The notes below the pieces were generated by a model that was not told the origin of the DNA, made no database searches, and saw nothing but the letters and a program-made list of their open reading frames with translations. Below are positions 43,237 through 53,200 of a stretch of 64,000 bases of DNA, piece by piece; position 1 is the first letter of the stretch, and every line of letters begins with the position of its first letter. The DNA comes from Gracilibacillus lacisalsi DSM 19029 (GTDB lineage: Bacteria > Bacillota > Bacilli > Bacillales > Amphibacillaceae), in the NCBI RefSeq assembly GCF_000377765.1, contig NZ_KB898666.1:124001-188000 (forward strand), in the 5' to 3' direction. The position numbers and the translations under genes are program-made.

Positions 43237-45291
43237 TTAAATGTAGGTTTGAAAACCTTCTGCTTGAATGGTCCACTTACCGTCTTTAGGAAATCCCGGA
43301 TAGCTTTCCCCATTATGATCGTCCCAACCGGCTATCATCATTGCAATTGCAATTAACAAGCCACCATTACCAGGCAAGTATGCTGACAGCCCTGGTCGTT
43401 GATAATTATGTCCATTAGGTAAATGTGTATTTTTTACAGCATCCATTAATAAAAAGTCGATAGCAAGTTCTGCTTCACCTAACCGCGCAGCTGTCATTGC
43501 ACACATTGGAAAATCCCATCCCCAGGCAGTATCCCATTGCCACTCATCTTTCACCTTAAATAAAGTACTTTTCATTATATCGTTGTCTATCAGTGTTCCT
43601 GGTAAAATACCGAACGCTGCCACCATCGAAGGATGATCATGATTTTTTTCCATAAAGGTACGGTCACAATTTTCATGTGCTAGATATACGCCATCCTTGT
43701 CTCGAGGTTGTTTTAAATGATCTACAACATGCTGCCATTTCTCATTTTGGGGATCCCCTAATCTTTTCGCCCATTTCAGTGCCGTTTCCAGACCATATTT
43801 CCAATATTCAAGTTCATAAGGAGGATTTTTAGATTCCTCCATTCGGTGACATTCTTGTGCCGGAATTAAAGGTGGCCCTAAAACATACACTTCTTCTTTA
43901 TCATTCCAGCTGGCAAAATCAGCCATGAAATCCGCAGAAGCATATACTATCTCTTTATATTGATTTAGTACTGCTATAGCGTTATCATCACGGTAAATTA
44001 ACTCGGCTAACATGATCGGGTGTGGCTGTTGCCAGATCAGTCCAGGTGCTACCGGTGAGGGGCTTTGCTTACCATCTATCCCTACCATCTTGGGCCATCT
44101 AGCACCTTGATACCCTTGTTGACGGGCTATTTTTCGAGCAATAGGTAAAATAGTTTCATACCATTGTAGACTTTTAGTTAATTTATCAGCTCTTCCCCAT
44201 AACGGAAAATGTGCACTGTGCCACCAATGCATTTCTAAATGGGCTTTACCAAACCAACTATTATACATCAGACCCGTTTCTTGTGAAGGAATCGCGCCAC
44301 TACTGTGAATAGCAGTTAAATACTGAGATAAAATAACCCTGCGCTCTAATTCATCTGCTCTGGCATCAGTGCTTCCCTCGAAACTAACAAATGCCCCCTG
44401 TTCCCAAAAATCTCCCCAATATTGTTCAGAAGCCTTCATCATTTCTGTTGCTTCACTCACTTCGATCTCTTCATCCGGGTAAAATGTTACAACAAAGCTA
44501 TATTGCTCTTGATTACTAGGTGGAACTAGTTGAAATTGATGTGTACGTAGTTGTGAGAAACTCGCACCATTTGTCTCCCATCGCACATAATAACTATCCT
44601 CATCCATTACTCGTTTCAAATGTACGACATGATCGTTATTATCTATTTCCGTAGTTTGATGCCTGTCAGGGTGATCCCAATTCAAGTTAGTTGCTTTTAC
44701 CCAACTATTATCGCTTATATCTGGCGATGAAAATGACTGAATGATTTGTAGTTTTCCATCTGCGATTAAAGATGATGTGATATGAACGCCGATTGAATCA
44801 GTCTTAGGGTCGCAAACCGTCTTGACCAACACTTCTTGATCATTGACGAGATATCGACTAGTTATAATTCCTGACCAAAGATCTAATTCTTGGTTAATAT
44901 CCGTAATAGCGTCTATGCCTACTTCATTTTGATTTCCATCAAGAAATCGAAATGAAGTTTGCCCTAATTGAACTCGATGAGGGTTTTGCCTTAACCAATA
45001 ATAAGCCTCTTCTTGATTGCCTGGCTTCATTGGATAAGGAACTTCTCGATCGTAATGCTTAAACAGTTGGTATTCGATATCCCTCTCATTATATAAATCT
45101 TTCCCTCTACTATAATGCCATGCCCAATTCGACTGGGTTCCTAAAGGTGTTTCATATAATTGGGGGAAAGTTTGCAAACCCGTAAAATCGACACTAAAAC
45201 CAAACTCGCTATTTCCAAGCGATAATGGTGATAAAGGTTCAATTTGATGTATACTTGGATTATGTTTTTGAACAACCGTTTTCCTATTCAT
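43237..45291 (-). CDS. Six-hairpin glycosidase (GH65-related)
   Basis: 684 aa, no signal peptide. The C-terminal two thirds has the (alpha/alpha)6-barrel words of six-hairpin glycosidases: MHWWHSAHFPLWGR, GYQGARWPKM, LIWQQPHPIMLAELIYR and WQWDTAWGWDFP. An N-terminal beta-sandwich precedes it (about 1-270). It is closest in style to GH65-related bacterial proteins; the exact bond is unknown. GGAGGT precedes the ATG. It lies 29 nt behind the AraC-type gene and 26 nt before the GH95 gene, so the two enzymes likely degrade one imported glycan in turn. Confidence 0.72.
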   Translation of the reverse strand: MNRKTVVQKHNPSIHQIEPLSPLSLGNSEFGFSVDFTGLQTFPQLYETPLGTQSNWAWHYSRGKDLYNERDIEYQLFKHYDREVPYPMKPGNQEEAYYWLRQNPHRVQLGQTSFRFLDGNQNEVGIDAITDINQELDLWSGIITSRYLVNDQEVLVKTVCDPKTDSIGVHITSSLIADGKLQIIQSFSSPDISDNSWVKATNLNWDHPDRHQTTEIDNNDHVVHLKRVMDEDSYYVRWETNGASFSQLRTHQFQLVPPSNQEQYSFVVTFYPDEEIEVSEATEMMKASEQYWGDFWEQGAFVSFEGSTDARADELERRVILSQYLTAIHSSGAIPSQETGLMYNSWFGKAHLEMHWWHSAHFPLWGRADKLTKSLQWYETILPIARKIARQQGYQGARWPKMVGIDGKQSPSPVAPGLIWQQPHPIMLAELIYRDDNAIAVLNQYKEIVYASADFMADFASWNDKEEVYVLGPPLIPAQECHRMEESKNPPYELEYWKYGLETALKWAKRLGDPQNEKWQHVVDHLKQPRDKDGVYLAHENCDRTFMEKNHDHPSMVAAFGILPGTLIDNDIMKSTLFKVKDEWQWDTAWGWDFPMCAMTAARLGEAELAIDFLLMDAVKNTHLPNGHNYQRPGLSAYLPGNGGLLIAIAMMIAGWDDHNGESYPGFPKDGKWTIQAEGFQTYI

Positions 45292-45319
45292 ATTTGTTAC
45301 CTCCGTTTATTTAAGCTAG

Positions 45320-47584
45320 TCATTCTGCGTTTAACTTTCTATACTTCCCTGGAGTCATCTCCTTGTATTCACGGAACTTTCTTATGAAACTATTTTCATG
45401 CTGATAACCTACCTCTAACGCAATATCCGCTATTTTCTTATTTGTTTTAATTAATAACTCTTGCGCACGCTCCATCCTTAGTTTAGTAAAGTAGCCATAT
45501 ATCGTATCATCCATCTCCTCTTTAAACCATTGACTAGCAAGACTTACACTGACACCAACAGATTCAGCAATCTCTGGAATACCAATTGGTTCGCCTAAAT
45601 GTACATTCATATACTGAATCATTTTTCGACACATCACATACCTTTTCGAATCATTTAGTTTTTGAATATTTTCAATTCTCTCTGATATTCGTTCCTTAAA
45701 TAAGTTAGCAACATCTGCTAGATTCATGGTACGAATTTCCTCTGCAGTACGAAAAGTAGCATGTGAAATATCTTTGTTTTCGGTAAAAATAACTTTTCTT
45801 ACTTGCTCAATAAAATAAAAGGCTAGCTCTGGACTAATGTTACTTTCATGAAATAACTGAGATAATGTAGACACGTCATCAATCGATTGCATTGGGTTCT
45901 CGAGTGTAATGGATTTCACTAGACGGTCAATTTTTTCTATATTTGTTTCTTTATCTTCTTGGCTTTGATCCACTTTTGTATAAATGTTTCCATATCCATC
46001 AAACAGACGGTATTGCAGTGCCTCCTCCGCTTCATTCATGGCACTTTTTAGTTCTTGAAACGGAACACCTGTCTGATTCAGCCCTACAGAAACAGAAAAT
46101 CCTAAGATGTTTTGTATATGTGTAAGCGCTATCTTTAAATGGTTTAAAACATCAACTTTTCCCTCTAAATGCTGGATAATGATAATCATCTTATCATTGC
46201 CAATATCCACTGCCTCTACGGCAAAGTGACTCGATAATACTTCCGTAAGAATATTTGCCATCCCTGACTTGACCACAGAACGATAATTTCCAGCTACACT
46301 GTCTTTCCAAGCAGGATAATTATCGATCGATACGACTAATAATTGAATATTATCTTCTTGCCATTCTTTAAAATAAGCTTGCCACTTATCTTTCTGCTCG
46401 GTTCTGTTCGTTAATCTGCCAATATATATGTCATATAAAAATTTTGATTTCGCTTCGTACTTCACTTTTTTAATCAATTGGGATAATTGTGCATGATCAC
46501 TAACCAAGTCATCTATGATATCTTCTAAATGTAGTAAGTCTCGTCTATAAAGCGGGTCATCATCAACTGAAAACAGTTCTTTCATTCGTCTTATAGGTTT
46601 TAATTCAACAGAATTGATAAAGAATATAGCGATTCCGCCAATGACAAGTGCAATTAAAGATACGATAAATACCACATCACGCACTGTTTTTGACTTAGCC
46701 AGTATACTCTCCTGCGAGACAACCGACACATATTTCCATCCGGTGAATTCTGATTCCATTTGATTTGCAAGTAGTATCTTATCATTATACGTAATGTCAT
46801 TTAAATTTCCTTTGCTTATTTCTTCATTAACATATGATACAGTTTCTATATCAAACGTATGATTTTTCGTTGTATGTAGAATCTTATTATTTTGATCTAA
46901 AATATATTGCATGCTGTTAGATGGTGGCTCATTAGATGACCTTAATTTCGAAAATAATTCCGACTGATTAAGGTTAATCGCAACAATTCCCATTGTTTCC
47001 CCCTGCAAACTTATCTTACGAAATAAGGAAATGTTGGACCCTTTATACTTCGCGCCTTCTGGCAAATTACGATATTTAACAATTCTAGCTGTATCTGCAT
47101 TAAATTCATCGATCACACTAGTCCACTCTGCATCGTTAAAAGTCGAACTGCTAGAGCTGAAGCCTTGCGGGATGGCAACAAAGCTATCACTGTTCACATT
47201 ATAAATATAAATACTTTGAATAAAAGAAGAGTTTTTGGTAATGGTAGCTAGCTTATCATAAACCTCCTTAATATTTTCATAGGAGTTTTGTGATTGGTCC
47301 ATCAAAAAACGATATACATTATTATCTAATGCTAATTTAACAGCGATTTGATCAGATTCAATTAAATATTCATCAATATAATTCATGTTTATTTTTAGCA
47401 TTTGGTGCTGTGGTTCATTTAGTTCCTGTTGTAATATTTCTTTGGAAGTATGATAAGAAGAAAATCCTACTGTTAGTATAATAAAAATAATAGGTACCAT
47501 TAAGATAAGTAGCAACCTTACTTGAGTATTAGAAAGATTTCTTCGAAGGATCCTCTGTATCTTAACAGGGAGAAACTTTGACAT
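45320..47584 (-). CDS. YesS-type membrane AraC-family regulator
   Basis: A 754-aa regulator: membrane segment at about 22-44 (VRLLLILMVPIIFIILTVGF), an extracellular sensor region at about 45-295, a second membrane segment at about 297-320, a middle coiled and GGDEF-like region, and a C-terminal AraC HTH pair (EIAESVGVSVSLASQWF, IADIALEVGYQHENSFIRKF). B. subtilis YesS has this design and activates rhamnogalacturonan genes. It sits inside the operon it probably controls, between the binding-protein gene and the two hydrolases. Confidence 0.88.
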   Translation of the reverse strand: MSKFLPVKIQRILRRNLSNTQVRLLLILMVPIIFIILTVGFSSYHTSKEILQQELNEPQHQMLKINMNYIDEYLIESDQIAVKLALDNNVYRFLMDQSQNSYENIKEVYDKLATITKNSSFIQSIYIYNVNSDSFVAIPQGFSSSSSTFNDAEWTSVIDEFNADTARIVKYRNLPEGAKYKGSNISLFRKISLQGETMGIVAINLNQSELFSKLRSSNEPPSNSMQYILDQNNKILHTTKNHTFDIETVSYVNEEISKGNLNDITYNDKILLANQMESEFTGWKYVSVVSQESILAKSKTVRDVVFIVSLIALVIGGIAIFFINSVELKPIRRMKELFSVDDDPLYRRDLLHLEDIIDDLVSDHAQLSQLIKKVKYEAKSKFLYDIYIGRLTNRTEQKDKWQAYFKEWQEDNIQLLVVSIDNYPAWKDSVAGNYRSVVKSGMANILTEVLSSHFAVEAVDIGNDKMIIIIQHLEGKVDVLNHLKIALTHIQNILGFSVSVGLNQTGVPFQELKSAMNEAEEALQYRLFDGYGNIYTKVDQSQEDKETNIEKIDRLVKSITLENPMQSIDDVSTLSQLFHESNISPELAFYFIEQVRKVIFTENKDISHATFRTAEEIRTMNLADVANLFKERISERIENIQKLNDSKRYVMCRKMIQYMNVHLGEPIGIPEIAESVGVSVSLASQWFKEEMDDTIYGYFTKLRMERAQELLIKTNKKIADIALEVGYQHENSFIRKFREYKEMTPGKYRKLNAE

Positions 47585-47692
47585 GAACCCACCCGCTTTC
47601 TATGTCTGAGCTTTTTCTCTTCATTATATGAAACTTCTATCATGAACATAACTCTACTCCCCCCCCAGCTAGAAGAGGAGGAGTAGCTCATG

Positions 47693-49240
47693 TTATTTAG
47701 CTGTTTCGTACCATTCCTGAACGCGCTGTGTTACTTCCTCGCCTCCAGATTGATTCCATTTTTCAACAAATTCATCAAATTTGTCGATTGACCATTCCCC
47801 TATTACAATTTTGGTTAAATATTCTTGGAATAACTTATGGGACTGAATATCTGGATAGCCATCATAAACCGTACTCGGTAATCCATCCCCAGCAATTCTC
47901 CTTGCATCTGCTTTACTTACTTCAAAAATATCCCTTACCATTTGCTGCTCATCTTCAGGGAATGAGTTATCAATTCTAATGTCCATTGATTCTTCTGTTG
48001 TTAAATTAAGCATTCCTAAGGCAATTGGCTTATCGTCTGATGAAGGTAATAATTGCTTTTCCCCATCTACTACTTCATGTTGGACACCCTCGATACCATA
48101 TTGAACGAAATCTGCATTTTCAGGATCATAGAAAAAATCCAATAATTTTAATGCATTAGCAGCGTTATCTTCTGACGCTACAGGGATCATCCACTCCGGC
48201 TCACCCATGCTTTTTTGTGTAATATACCCTTCAAAACCATCCACTTCTGGAAGAGGCATTCCTACGACATAGGCATCTGGTGCCCCTTCTTTCATTGCCA
48301 AGTACCGCTCATGTAAATTAGCTGGGAGGTGATACCAGCTACCGACTAAATTATTATTAATTTTAGCTGTCCAAACATCTCCCTTGTTTAAAAACGTCTC
48401 ATTATCTAATAATTCTTCTTCATAAAGCTCTCTAATGAATGCAATAGCTGCTTTCATATTCTCTGAAGTACCCGCATAATTAATTTCACCCTCATAAATA
48501 TCCCATTCCGGGTAACCTTCCCACATTGCTACACCAAACATAGCGAATAAATGATCCATCCATCTGCCAAACTCCCTACCAGTTGTAGGCAGCTCATCCT
48601 GCTCGCCATTTCCATTTGGATCCTGATCACGGAATGCTATTAACATCTCTTTATACTCGTCTAGTGTTTCAGGCATATCCATACCAACTTTATCTAGCCA
48701 ATCCTGTCTCAATAAAGCTGCACGTTCTGGGACTAAATACACTTTAGGAACATAATATATTTTTCCATCTGGAGATGCAGATCTAACAATATTCCATGCT
48801 TCCTCAGGGATTCTTTCCCATACATTTGGTGCATATTCCGGTAGCAAGTCATCTAATGGCAAAGCGCCTCCTTGGTCGATCAGGGTTTGTTCCACTCCTC
48901 CAATCGGTCTCAAAATATCAGGAAAATCCTCTGAAGCAATCATAAGATTAATGTACTCAGCTGGTTCTGAACCTGGTGGTGTTGACTGTAACTCATACTC
49001 CACGCCAGTTTTTTCTTTAATATATTGCACATGTGGATCATCACTGTCAGGGATCGTACCCTTGCCCAAATGACTTTTAAACACGCTAACAGTTGCCGTT
49101 TCCTCCCTTTCTTCTGTTTCTAATTCATCATTTTCTTCATCTTGGTTAGCTGTATCTTCACTATTGGAACATGCTGTTACCAAAACCATAATCAACAACG
49201 CTACAGAAAATAATAAAAAATGATAAAAACGTTTTCTCAT
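47693..49240 (-). CDS. LplA/YtcQ-type extracellular substrate-binding lipoprotein
   Basis: A 515-aa family 1 solute-binding protein with lipobox VTAC (Cys about 24) and an acidic linker. Domain starts at about 45 (VSVFKSHLGKG). Length over 500 aa is typical of the LplA/YtcQ group that binds complex oligosaccharides. GGGGAGGT precedes the ATG by 8 nt. It lies between the permease genes and the regulator. Confidence 0.9.
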   Translation of the reverse strand: MRKRFYHFLLFSVALLIMVLVTACSNSEDTANQDEENDELETEEREETATVSVFKSHLGKGTIPDSDDPHVQYIKEKTGVEYELQSTPPGSEPAEYINLMIASEDFPDILRPIGGVEQTLIDQGGALPLDDLLPEYAPNVWERIPEEAWNIVRSASPDGKIYYVPKVYLVPERAALLRQDWLDKVGMDMPETLDEYKEMLIAFRDQDPNGNGEQDELPTTGREFGRWMDHLFAMFGVAMWEGYPEWDIYEGEINYAGTSENMKAAIAFIRELYEEELLDNETFLNKGDVWTAKINNNLVGSWYHLPANLHERYLAMKEGAPDAYVVGMPLPEVDGFEGYITQKSMGEPEWMIPVASEDNAANALKLLDFFYDPENADFVQYGIEGVQHEVVDGEKQLLPSSDDKPIALGMLNLTTEESMDIRIDNSFPEDEQQMVRDIFEVSKADARRIAGDGLPSTVYDGYPDIQSHKLFQEYLTKIVIGEWSIDKFDEFVEKWNQSGGEEVTQRVQEWYETAK

Positions 49241-49268
49241 CCTGTCTTACCTCCCCATTTTTAATTAA

Positions 49269-50138
49269 CTATTCTTTTAAAGAACCTAGTACTGCTCCTT
49301 TCACAAAGTACTTTTGTAAATATGGATAAACTAACACAATTGGAACCGTAGCAAAAATAATGGTGGCAGCTTTTAAGGTGGTTGTGTTGAAATCAAAGTC
49401 ACCCATTATTAAATCTACTGCTGCAAGCTCTTCTTCCGATGTAAAAAATGCCCGTAAACGCATTTGTAAAGGCCAAAGAGTCGGGTCCCGCAAAAATAGC
49501 ACCGCTGTCTTAAAGGTGTTCCAGTAACCTACAGCATAGAAAAGACTAATGGTGGCTAGCACGGGTTTTGATAACTGCAAATAAATCTGAAACAATAAAC
49601 GAAATTCATTACAGCCGTCAATCCTGGCCGCATCATCAAGGTCTGAAGGAATCCCCAAAAAGAACGTTCGCACAATAACCATATTAAATGTGCTTATTAA
49701 GCCTGGAATAATTAAAGCCCAGATCGAATCCATCAGTCCTACCTCTCTTACGGTTAAAAAGAAAGGAATCATCGGTGCATTAAAAATCATCGTAATGACC
49801 ATCATTAACATAATCGGTTTACGCAGAAGAAAGTCTTTCCGCGATAATGGAAACGCTGTCAAAACTGTGAAAAGCATACTAAGAAAAGTCCCGACTATCG
49901 TAATAAATACTGTTACACCAAAAGCTCTCCATAGCACTTCATTTTGGAGAATATGTTCCCATGTCGCTAATGTAAAATCAACAGGTATTAAAAAAACTTG
50001 TTTTGAATCGGCAGCAATCGGCGAACTAAATGAAACTGCCAGTAATTGCAACAATGGAGCAATCATCGTCGACGCTAATACGATTAATAACGTATAATTA
50101 AATAGTTGAAATAATCTTTCTCCAACAGATTGTTTCAT
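49269..50138 (-). CDS. LplC/YtcP-type ABC permease
   Basis: A 289-aa CUT1 permease with six membrane segments and EAA loop (LDDAARIDGCNEFRLLF). The ATG directly follows the stop codon of the preceding permease gene (50139), with AGGGG 9 nt upstream, so the two are coupled. Confidence 0.9.
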   Translation of the reverse strand: MKQSVGERLFQLFNYTLLIVLASTMIAPLLQLLAVSFSSPIAADSKQVFLIPVDFTLATWEHILQNEVLWRAFGVTVFITIVGTFLSMLFTVLTAFPLSRKDFLLRKPIMLMMVITMIFNAPMIPFFLTVREVGLMDSIWALIIPGLISTFNMVIVRTFFLGIPSDLDDAARIDGCNEFRLLFQIYLQLSKPVLATISLFYAVGYWNTFKTAVLFLRDPTLWPLQMRLRAFFTSEEELAAVDLIMGDFDFNTTTLKAATIIFATVPIVLVYPYLQKYFVKGAVLGSLKE

Positions 50139-51104
50139 TTACCACAACCCCTGTTCTGATTTTCTTGCAAGCCTATTGAATATCCACAACAGAGCAAAAC
50201 CTATGACAGACTGAAACAGACCAATTGCCGTTGTTAAGCTATATTGCCCTTGGAGAACCCCTGCTCGATATACATAAGTTTCAATAATATCTCCCACAGA
50301 ATACGTCATTGGCGTTAACAAGTTAAAGATTTGGTCAAAACCTAACTCCAAGAAGTTACCGATATTTAATAAAAACAGTACAGAAATAGTAGGTAACAGT
50401 AAAGGGAGTGTAATGTAAATAGTTTGTTTAAATCGACTGGCTCCATCGATTACCGCTGCTTCATAAAGGCTTGGATTAATCGCCGTTATTGCAGCCAAGT
50501 AAATAATGGTCCCCCAACCAACTTCCTTCCAAATCCCTGAAATAATAACGATTGTTCTAAAATATGCTTCTTCTTGCATGAACAGAATTGGTTCAAATCC
50601 TAACATCTCTCTAATCGCATTAACTATCCCCTGATTTGCTAATAACTCAAAGACAATTCCACCGACTACAACCCAAGATAAGAAGTGTGGCAGATAGAAT
50701 AAACTTTGCACTGTCTTCTTAACTATTAATAATCTTATTTCATTAAATAATAATGCTAAAATAATCGGTGCCGGAAACTGAAATATCAATTGATACAAAG
50801 CTATTAATGCTGTATTTCTTAATACTTCATGAAAATCTTGATAGTGTAGCAAAGTCTTGAAGTTCTCCAGACCAACCCAAGGACTTGCAAATATGCCTTT
50901 AAAAATTTGAAAATCTTGAAAGGCTATTACACTCCCCATAAGCGGGATATACTTAAAGACAATGTAATAAATAATCCCCGGCAAAATCATCAAGTATAAC
51001 ATCCAATGTCTTCGCACATTTTTGATAAGACCATTTTGAAGTAAGCGATACCAAAATCCAGTTCTCTGTGTTATTACTTGTTCATTTTTTATATGTCCAT
51101 CCAT
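50139..51104 (-). CDS. LplB/YteP-type ABC permease
   Basis: A 321-aa CUT1 permease, first gene of the seven-gene glycan operon. Six membrane segments; the EAA loop is LYEAAVIDGASRFKQT. The N-terminal HWMLYLMILPGIIYYIVFKY is typical of LplB/YteP. AAAGGGGGGAG precedes the ATG. No ATPase gene is present, so a shared MsmX-type ATPase is required. Confidence 0.9.
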   Translation of the reverse strand: MDGHIKNEQVITQRTGFWYRLLQNGLIKNVRRHWMLYLMILPGIIYYIVFKYIPLMGSVIAFQDFQIFKGIFASPWVGLENFKTLLHYQDFHEVLRNTALIALYQLIFQFPAPIILALLFNEIRLLIVKKTVQSLFYLPHFLSWVVVGGIVFELLANQGIVNAIREMLGFEPILFMQEEAYFRTIVIISGIWKEVGWGTIIYLAAITAINPSLYEAAVIDGASRFKQTIYITLPLLLPTISVLFLLNIGNFLELGFDQIFNLLTPMTYSVGDIIETYVYRAGVLQGQYSLTTAIGLFQSVIGFALLWIFNRLARKSEQGLW

Positions 51105-51133
51105 GCACTCCCCCCTTTCTTTTTTTCAATAAA

Positions 51134-51163
51134 ATCATATCGTGAATCCCATTAAATAAACAA
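51134..51163 (-). promoter_or_regulatory. Promoter of the glycan operon
   Basis: Minus strand: TTGTTT (51158-51163), 18 nt, TATGAT (51134-51139). A weak -35 suits a gene set that needs an activator such as the YesS-type protein. Confidence 0.5.
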
Positions 51164-51244
51164 TTAGCCATTTCCACAATAACTATTCAATTCTTATCAG
51201 AAGGCAAAATCTATAAATTGTTTAGGTTATGTGGCTTTTGTTTG

Positions 51245-51880
51245 TTCTAATAAGAAAAGCGCAATGCGCCCGCCTAGATTCTGGGTGCTTGGAGCTAGAC
51301 AGCCCCCCAATTTTATACTTTCTTTCCTAATAAGAACAACTGGGAAAGCTCACCCGGTCCTTTTCATTGACCAAAATAATATATCGATGTTATAAAGTAG
51401 TTATTTTGAGATGGATATTGGGCGTAACAACCGCTACGGCTTGCCCACTTCGCTTTCCGTGGGGCGTGTCTTCAGCTAACTTTTGTAAAGAAGATCGCTT
51501 TACAAAAGTGGATCTTCAGATCACGCTGATCCCACAGGAGGCGAAGTGGACGCCTACGCTAATTCATGCTCTACAATGAATGTTCTCGCTGACATTCCAA
51601 TTTTATTACACAGTTTAAGAAAGCTCGAGAAGTTAGCAGTCACAAACGTTGTAGAACAGTTTCATAGCGGAGGCCGTCCACTTCCACTCCTACGGGATGA
51701 TTTTCGCCTAAGCTAACTTTGGTAAGCGCTCTTTGCTTACCAAAGTTAGCTTAGGCGAAAATCCCGTGGAAAGGGAAGTGGACAGCCGCAGCGATGGTTT
51801 CCTGTACAAGCTATTTCAAAATGGCTACTCTGCTTACAAATGCGTTGATACCGATGATTATATACTTTCTATATTATGAA
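51245..51880. repeat. Tandem composite intergenic repeats (two hairpins)
   Basis: In order: third-family words (GCGCAATGCGCCC ... GCTTGGAGCTAGACAG, 51255-51303), left module with GGCGTAACAACCGCTACGGC (51422 onward), hairpin A (51444-51560), unrelated spacer, hairpin B (51672-51790: CTAAGCTAACTTTGGTAAGC facing GCTTACCAAAGTTAGCTTAG, about 20 bp perfect) and a right module (TACAAGCTATTTC ... TATATACTTTCT). A matches 9281-9400 inverted; B matches 23449-23650. It accounts for most of the 51105-52039 gap. No gene is seen. Confidence 0.88.
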
Positions 51881-51922
51881 AAAAATCCATCAATCAATTC
51901 TTTTTGACTGATGGATTGTCTC
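51881..51922 (-). terminator. Second terminator behind the sugar permease gene
   Basis: Minus strand AATCCATCA and TGATGGATT pair across 16 nt, followed by TTTTTTC. Confidence 0.65.
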
Positions 51923-51997
51923 TATTCTACCAATAAACAGGTTACATTTTTAAACCAGTTTGATATAAAAAGCCTACATTTTTGATTAATAGACATA

Positions 51998-52031
51998 ATA
52001 AAAATGCCCACCGTTAAGGCGAGCATTTTTT
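51998..52031 (-). terminator. Terminator of the xylFGH-type operon
   Basis: Minus strand AATGCTCGCC pairs with GGTGGGCATT (two G-T pairs) and is followed by TTTATT, 9 nt behind the permease stop. Confidence 0.8.
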
Positions 52032-52039
52032 TATTACCA

Positions 52040-53200
52040 TTAACCTTTATTTTTATTATACACATCAAAACCGACTGCAATTAGTAATACTAAACCTTTA
52101 ATAAATTGCTGCCAGTCGATACCGATACCGATTAATGACATACCGTTGTTCATTACACCCATTACAAGACCACCGACAATCGCACCGATGACAGTACCAA
52201 CACCACCGGCCATAGATGCACCACCGATAAATACCGCTGCAATCGCATCAAGTTCGAGCATGTTACCAGCTGCCGGGGTTGCTGAATTTAGTCGAGCGGC
52301 AAACATTAAACCTGCTAAAGCAGCAAGTACACCATTGTTTACAAATACCCAAAATACAACTCGCTTTGTTTTTATTCCGGATAAGTCTGCTGCCTTTTTA
52401 TTACCACCAGTAGCATAAATGTGACGACCCATTACAGTGTTCTTCATAATAAAGGTATAAAGTACAATAAGAACAATTACAATGACAAGTACCGTTGGGA
52501 TCCCTTTATTTTGTGCTAATTGATAGGCAAACCAATTAATTGCAAGTAATAATAATGCCAATTTTACAATAGTGGTCCATAAAGGGGCAACTTCGAAATT
52601 GTATTGCAATTGCGTTCTTCTTTTATTAAATTCTAAGTAGACCAATACTAGCGATAAAATTACGGACAATACAATGGTGAAAATGTGTAGATTCGCTCCA
52701 CCAAATAAATCAGGAATAAATCCACTACTTATACTTTGAAACGAGTCAGGAAACGGTGCTAAAGATTGCCCATCTAATAACCATAATGTTAGACCTCTAA
52801 ATACGAGCATTCCTGCCAAAGTTACAATAAAGGATGGTATCCCAACATATGAGATCCAAAAACCTTGCCATACACCAATCAAAGCTCCTGCTATAATTGC
52901 AATAATTACTGCAAGCCAAACTGGAACATTCATATTAATGATAAGTACACCAGCAACGGCTCCGATAAACGCAACAACTGAACCTACTGATAGATCAATG
53001 TTACCAGTAATAATTACTAGAACCATCCCAACCGCTAATACAAGAATAAAGCCATTTTGTAAAATTAGGTTGGTTAAGTTTAAGGGTGTAAAATTAACCC
53101 CATCTGTTAAAAACCAAAATAGTCCCGTGATCAATACAAGTGCTATAATCATTCCGTATTCTCTTAGATTATTTTTAAATAAATTAATTAACGTCTGCAT
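52040..53200 (-). CDS. Monosaccharide ABC permease (XylH/GguB type)
   Basis: A 386-aa CUT2-family permease with about ten to eleven membrane segments; [19 protein letters not shown] and [19 protein letters not shown] are the family signatures. Length near 390 aa, longer than RbsC, fits the XylH/GguB/MmsB group for xylose, arabinose, galactose or glucose. It overlaps the ATPase gene by 17 nt. It is the last gene before two terminators. Confidence 0.9.
   Translation of the reverse strand: MQTLINLFKNNLREYGMIIALVLITGLFWFLTDGVNFTPLNLTNLILQNGFILVLAVGMVLVIITGNIDLSVGSVVAFIGAVAGVLIINMNVPVWLAVIIAIIAGALIGVWQGFWISYVGIPSFIVTLAGMLVFRGLTLWLLDGQSLAPFPDSFQSISSGFIPDLFGGANLHIFTIVLSVILSLVLVYLEFNKRRTQLQYNFEVAPLWTTIVKLALLLLAINWFAYQLAQNKGIPTVLVIVIVLIVLYTFIMKNTVMGRHIYATGGNKKAADLSGIKTKRVVFWVFVNNGVLAALAGLMFAARLNSATPAAGNMLELDAIAAVFIGGASMAGGVGTVIGAIVGGLVMGVMNNGMSLIGIGIDWQQFIKGLVLLIAVGFDVYNKNKG

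Noticed and set aside
51886-51922. Third repeat hairpin in the 51-kb gap
   Set aside because: It has a T tract on the minus strand only and is better explained as a back-up terminator of the sugar transport operon.
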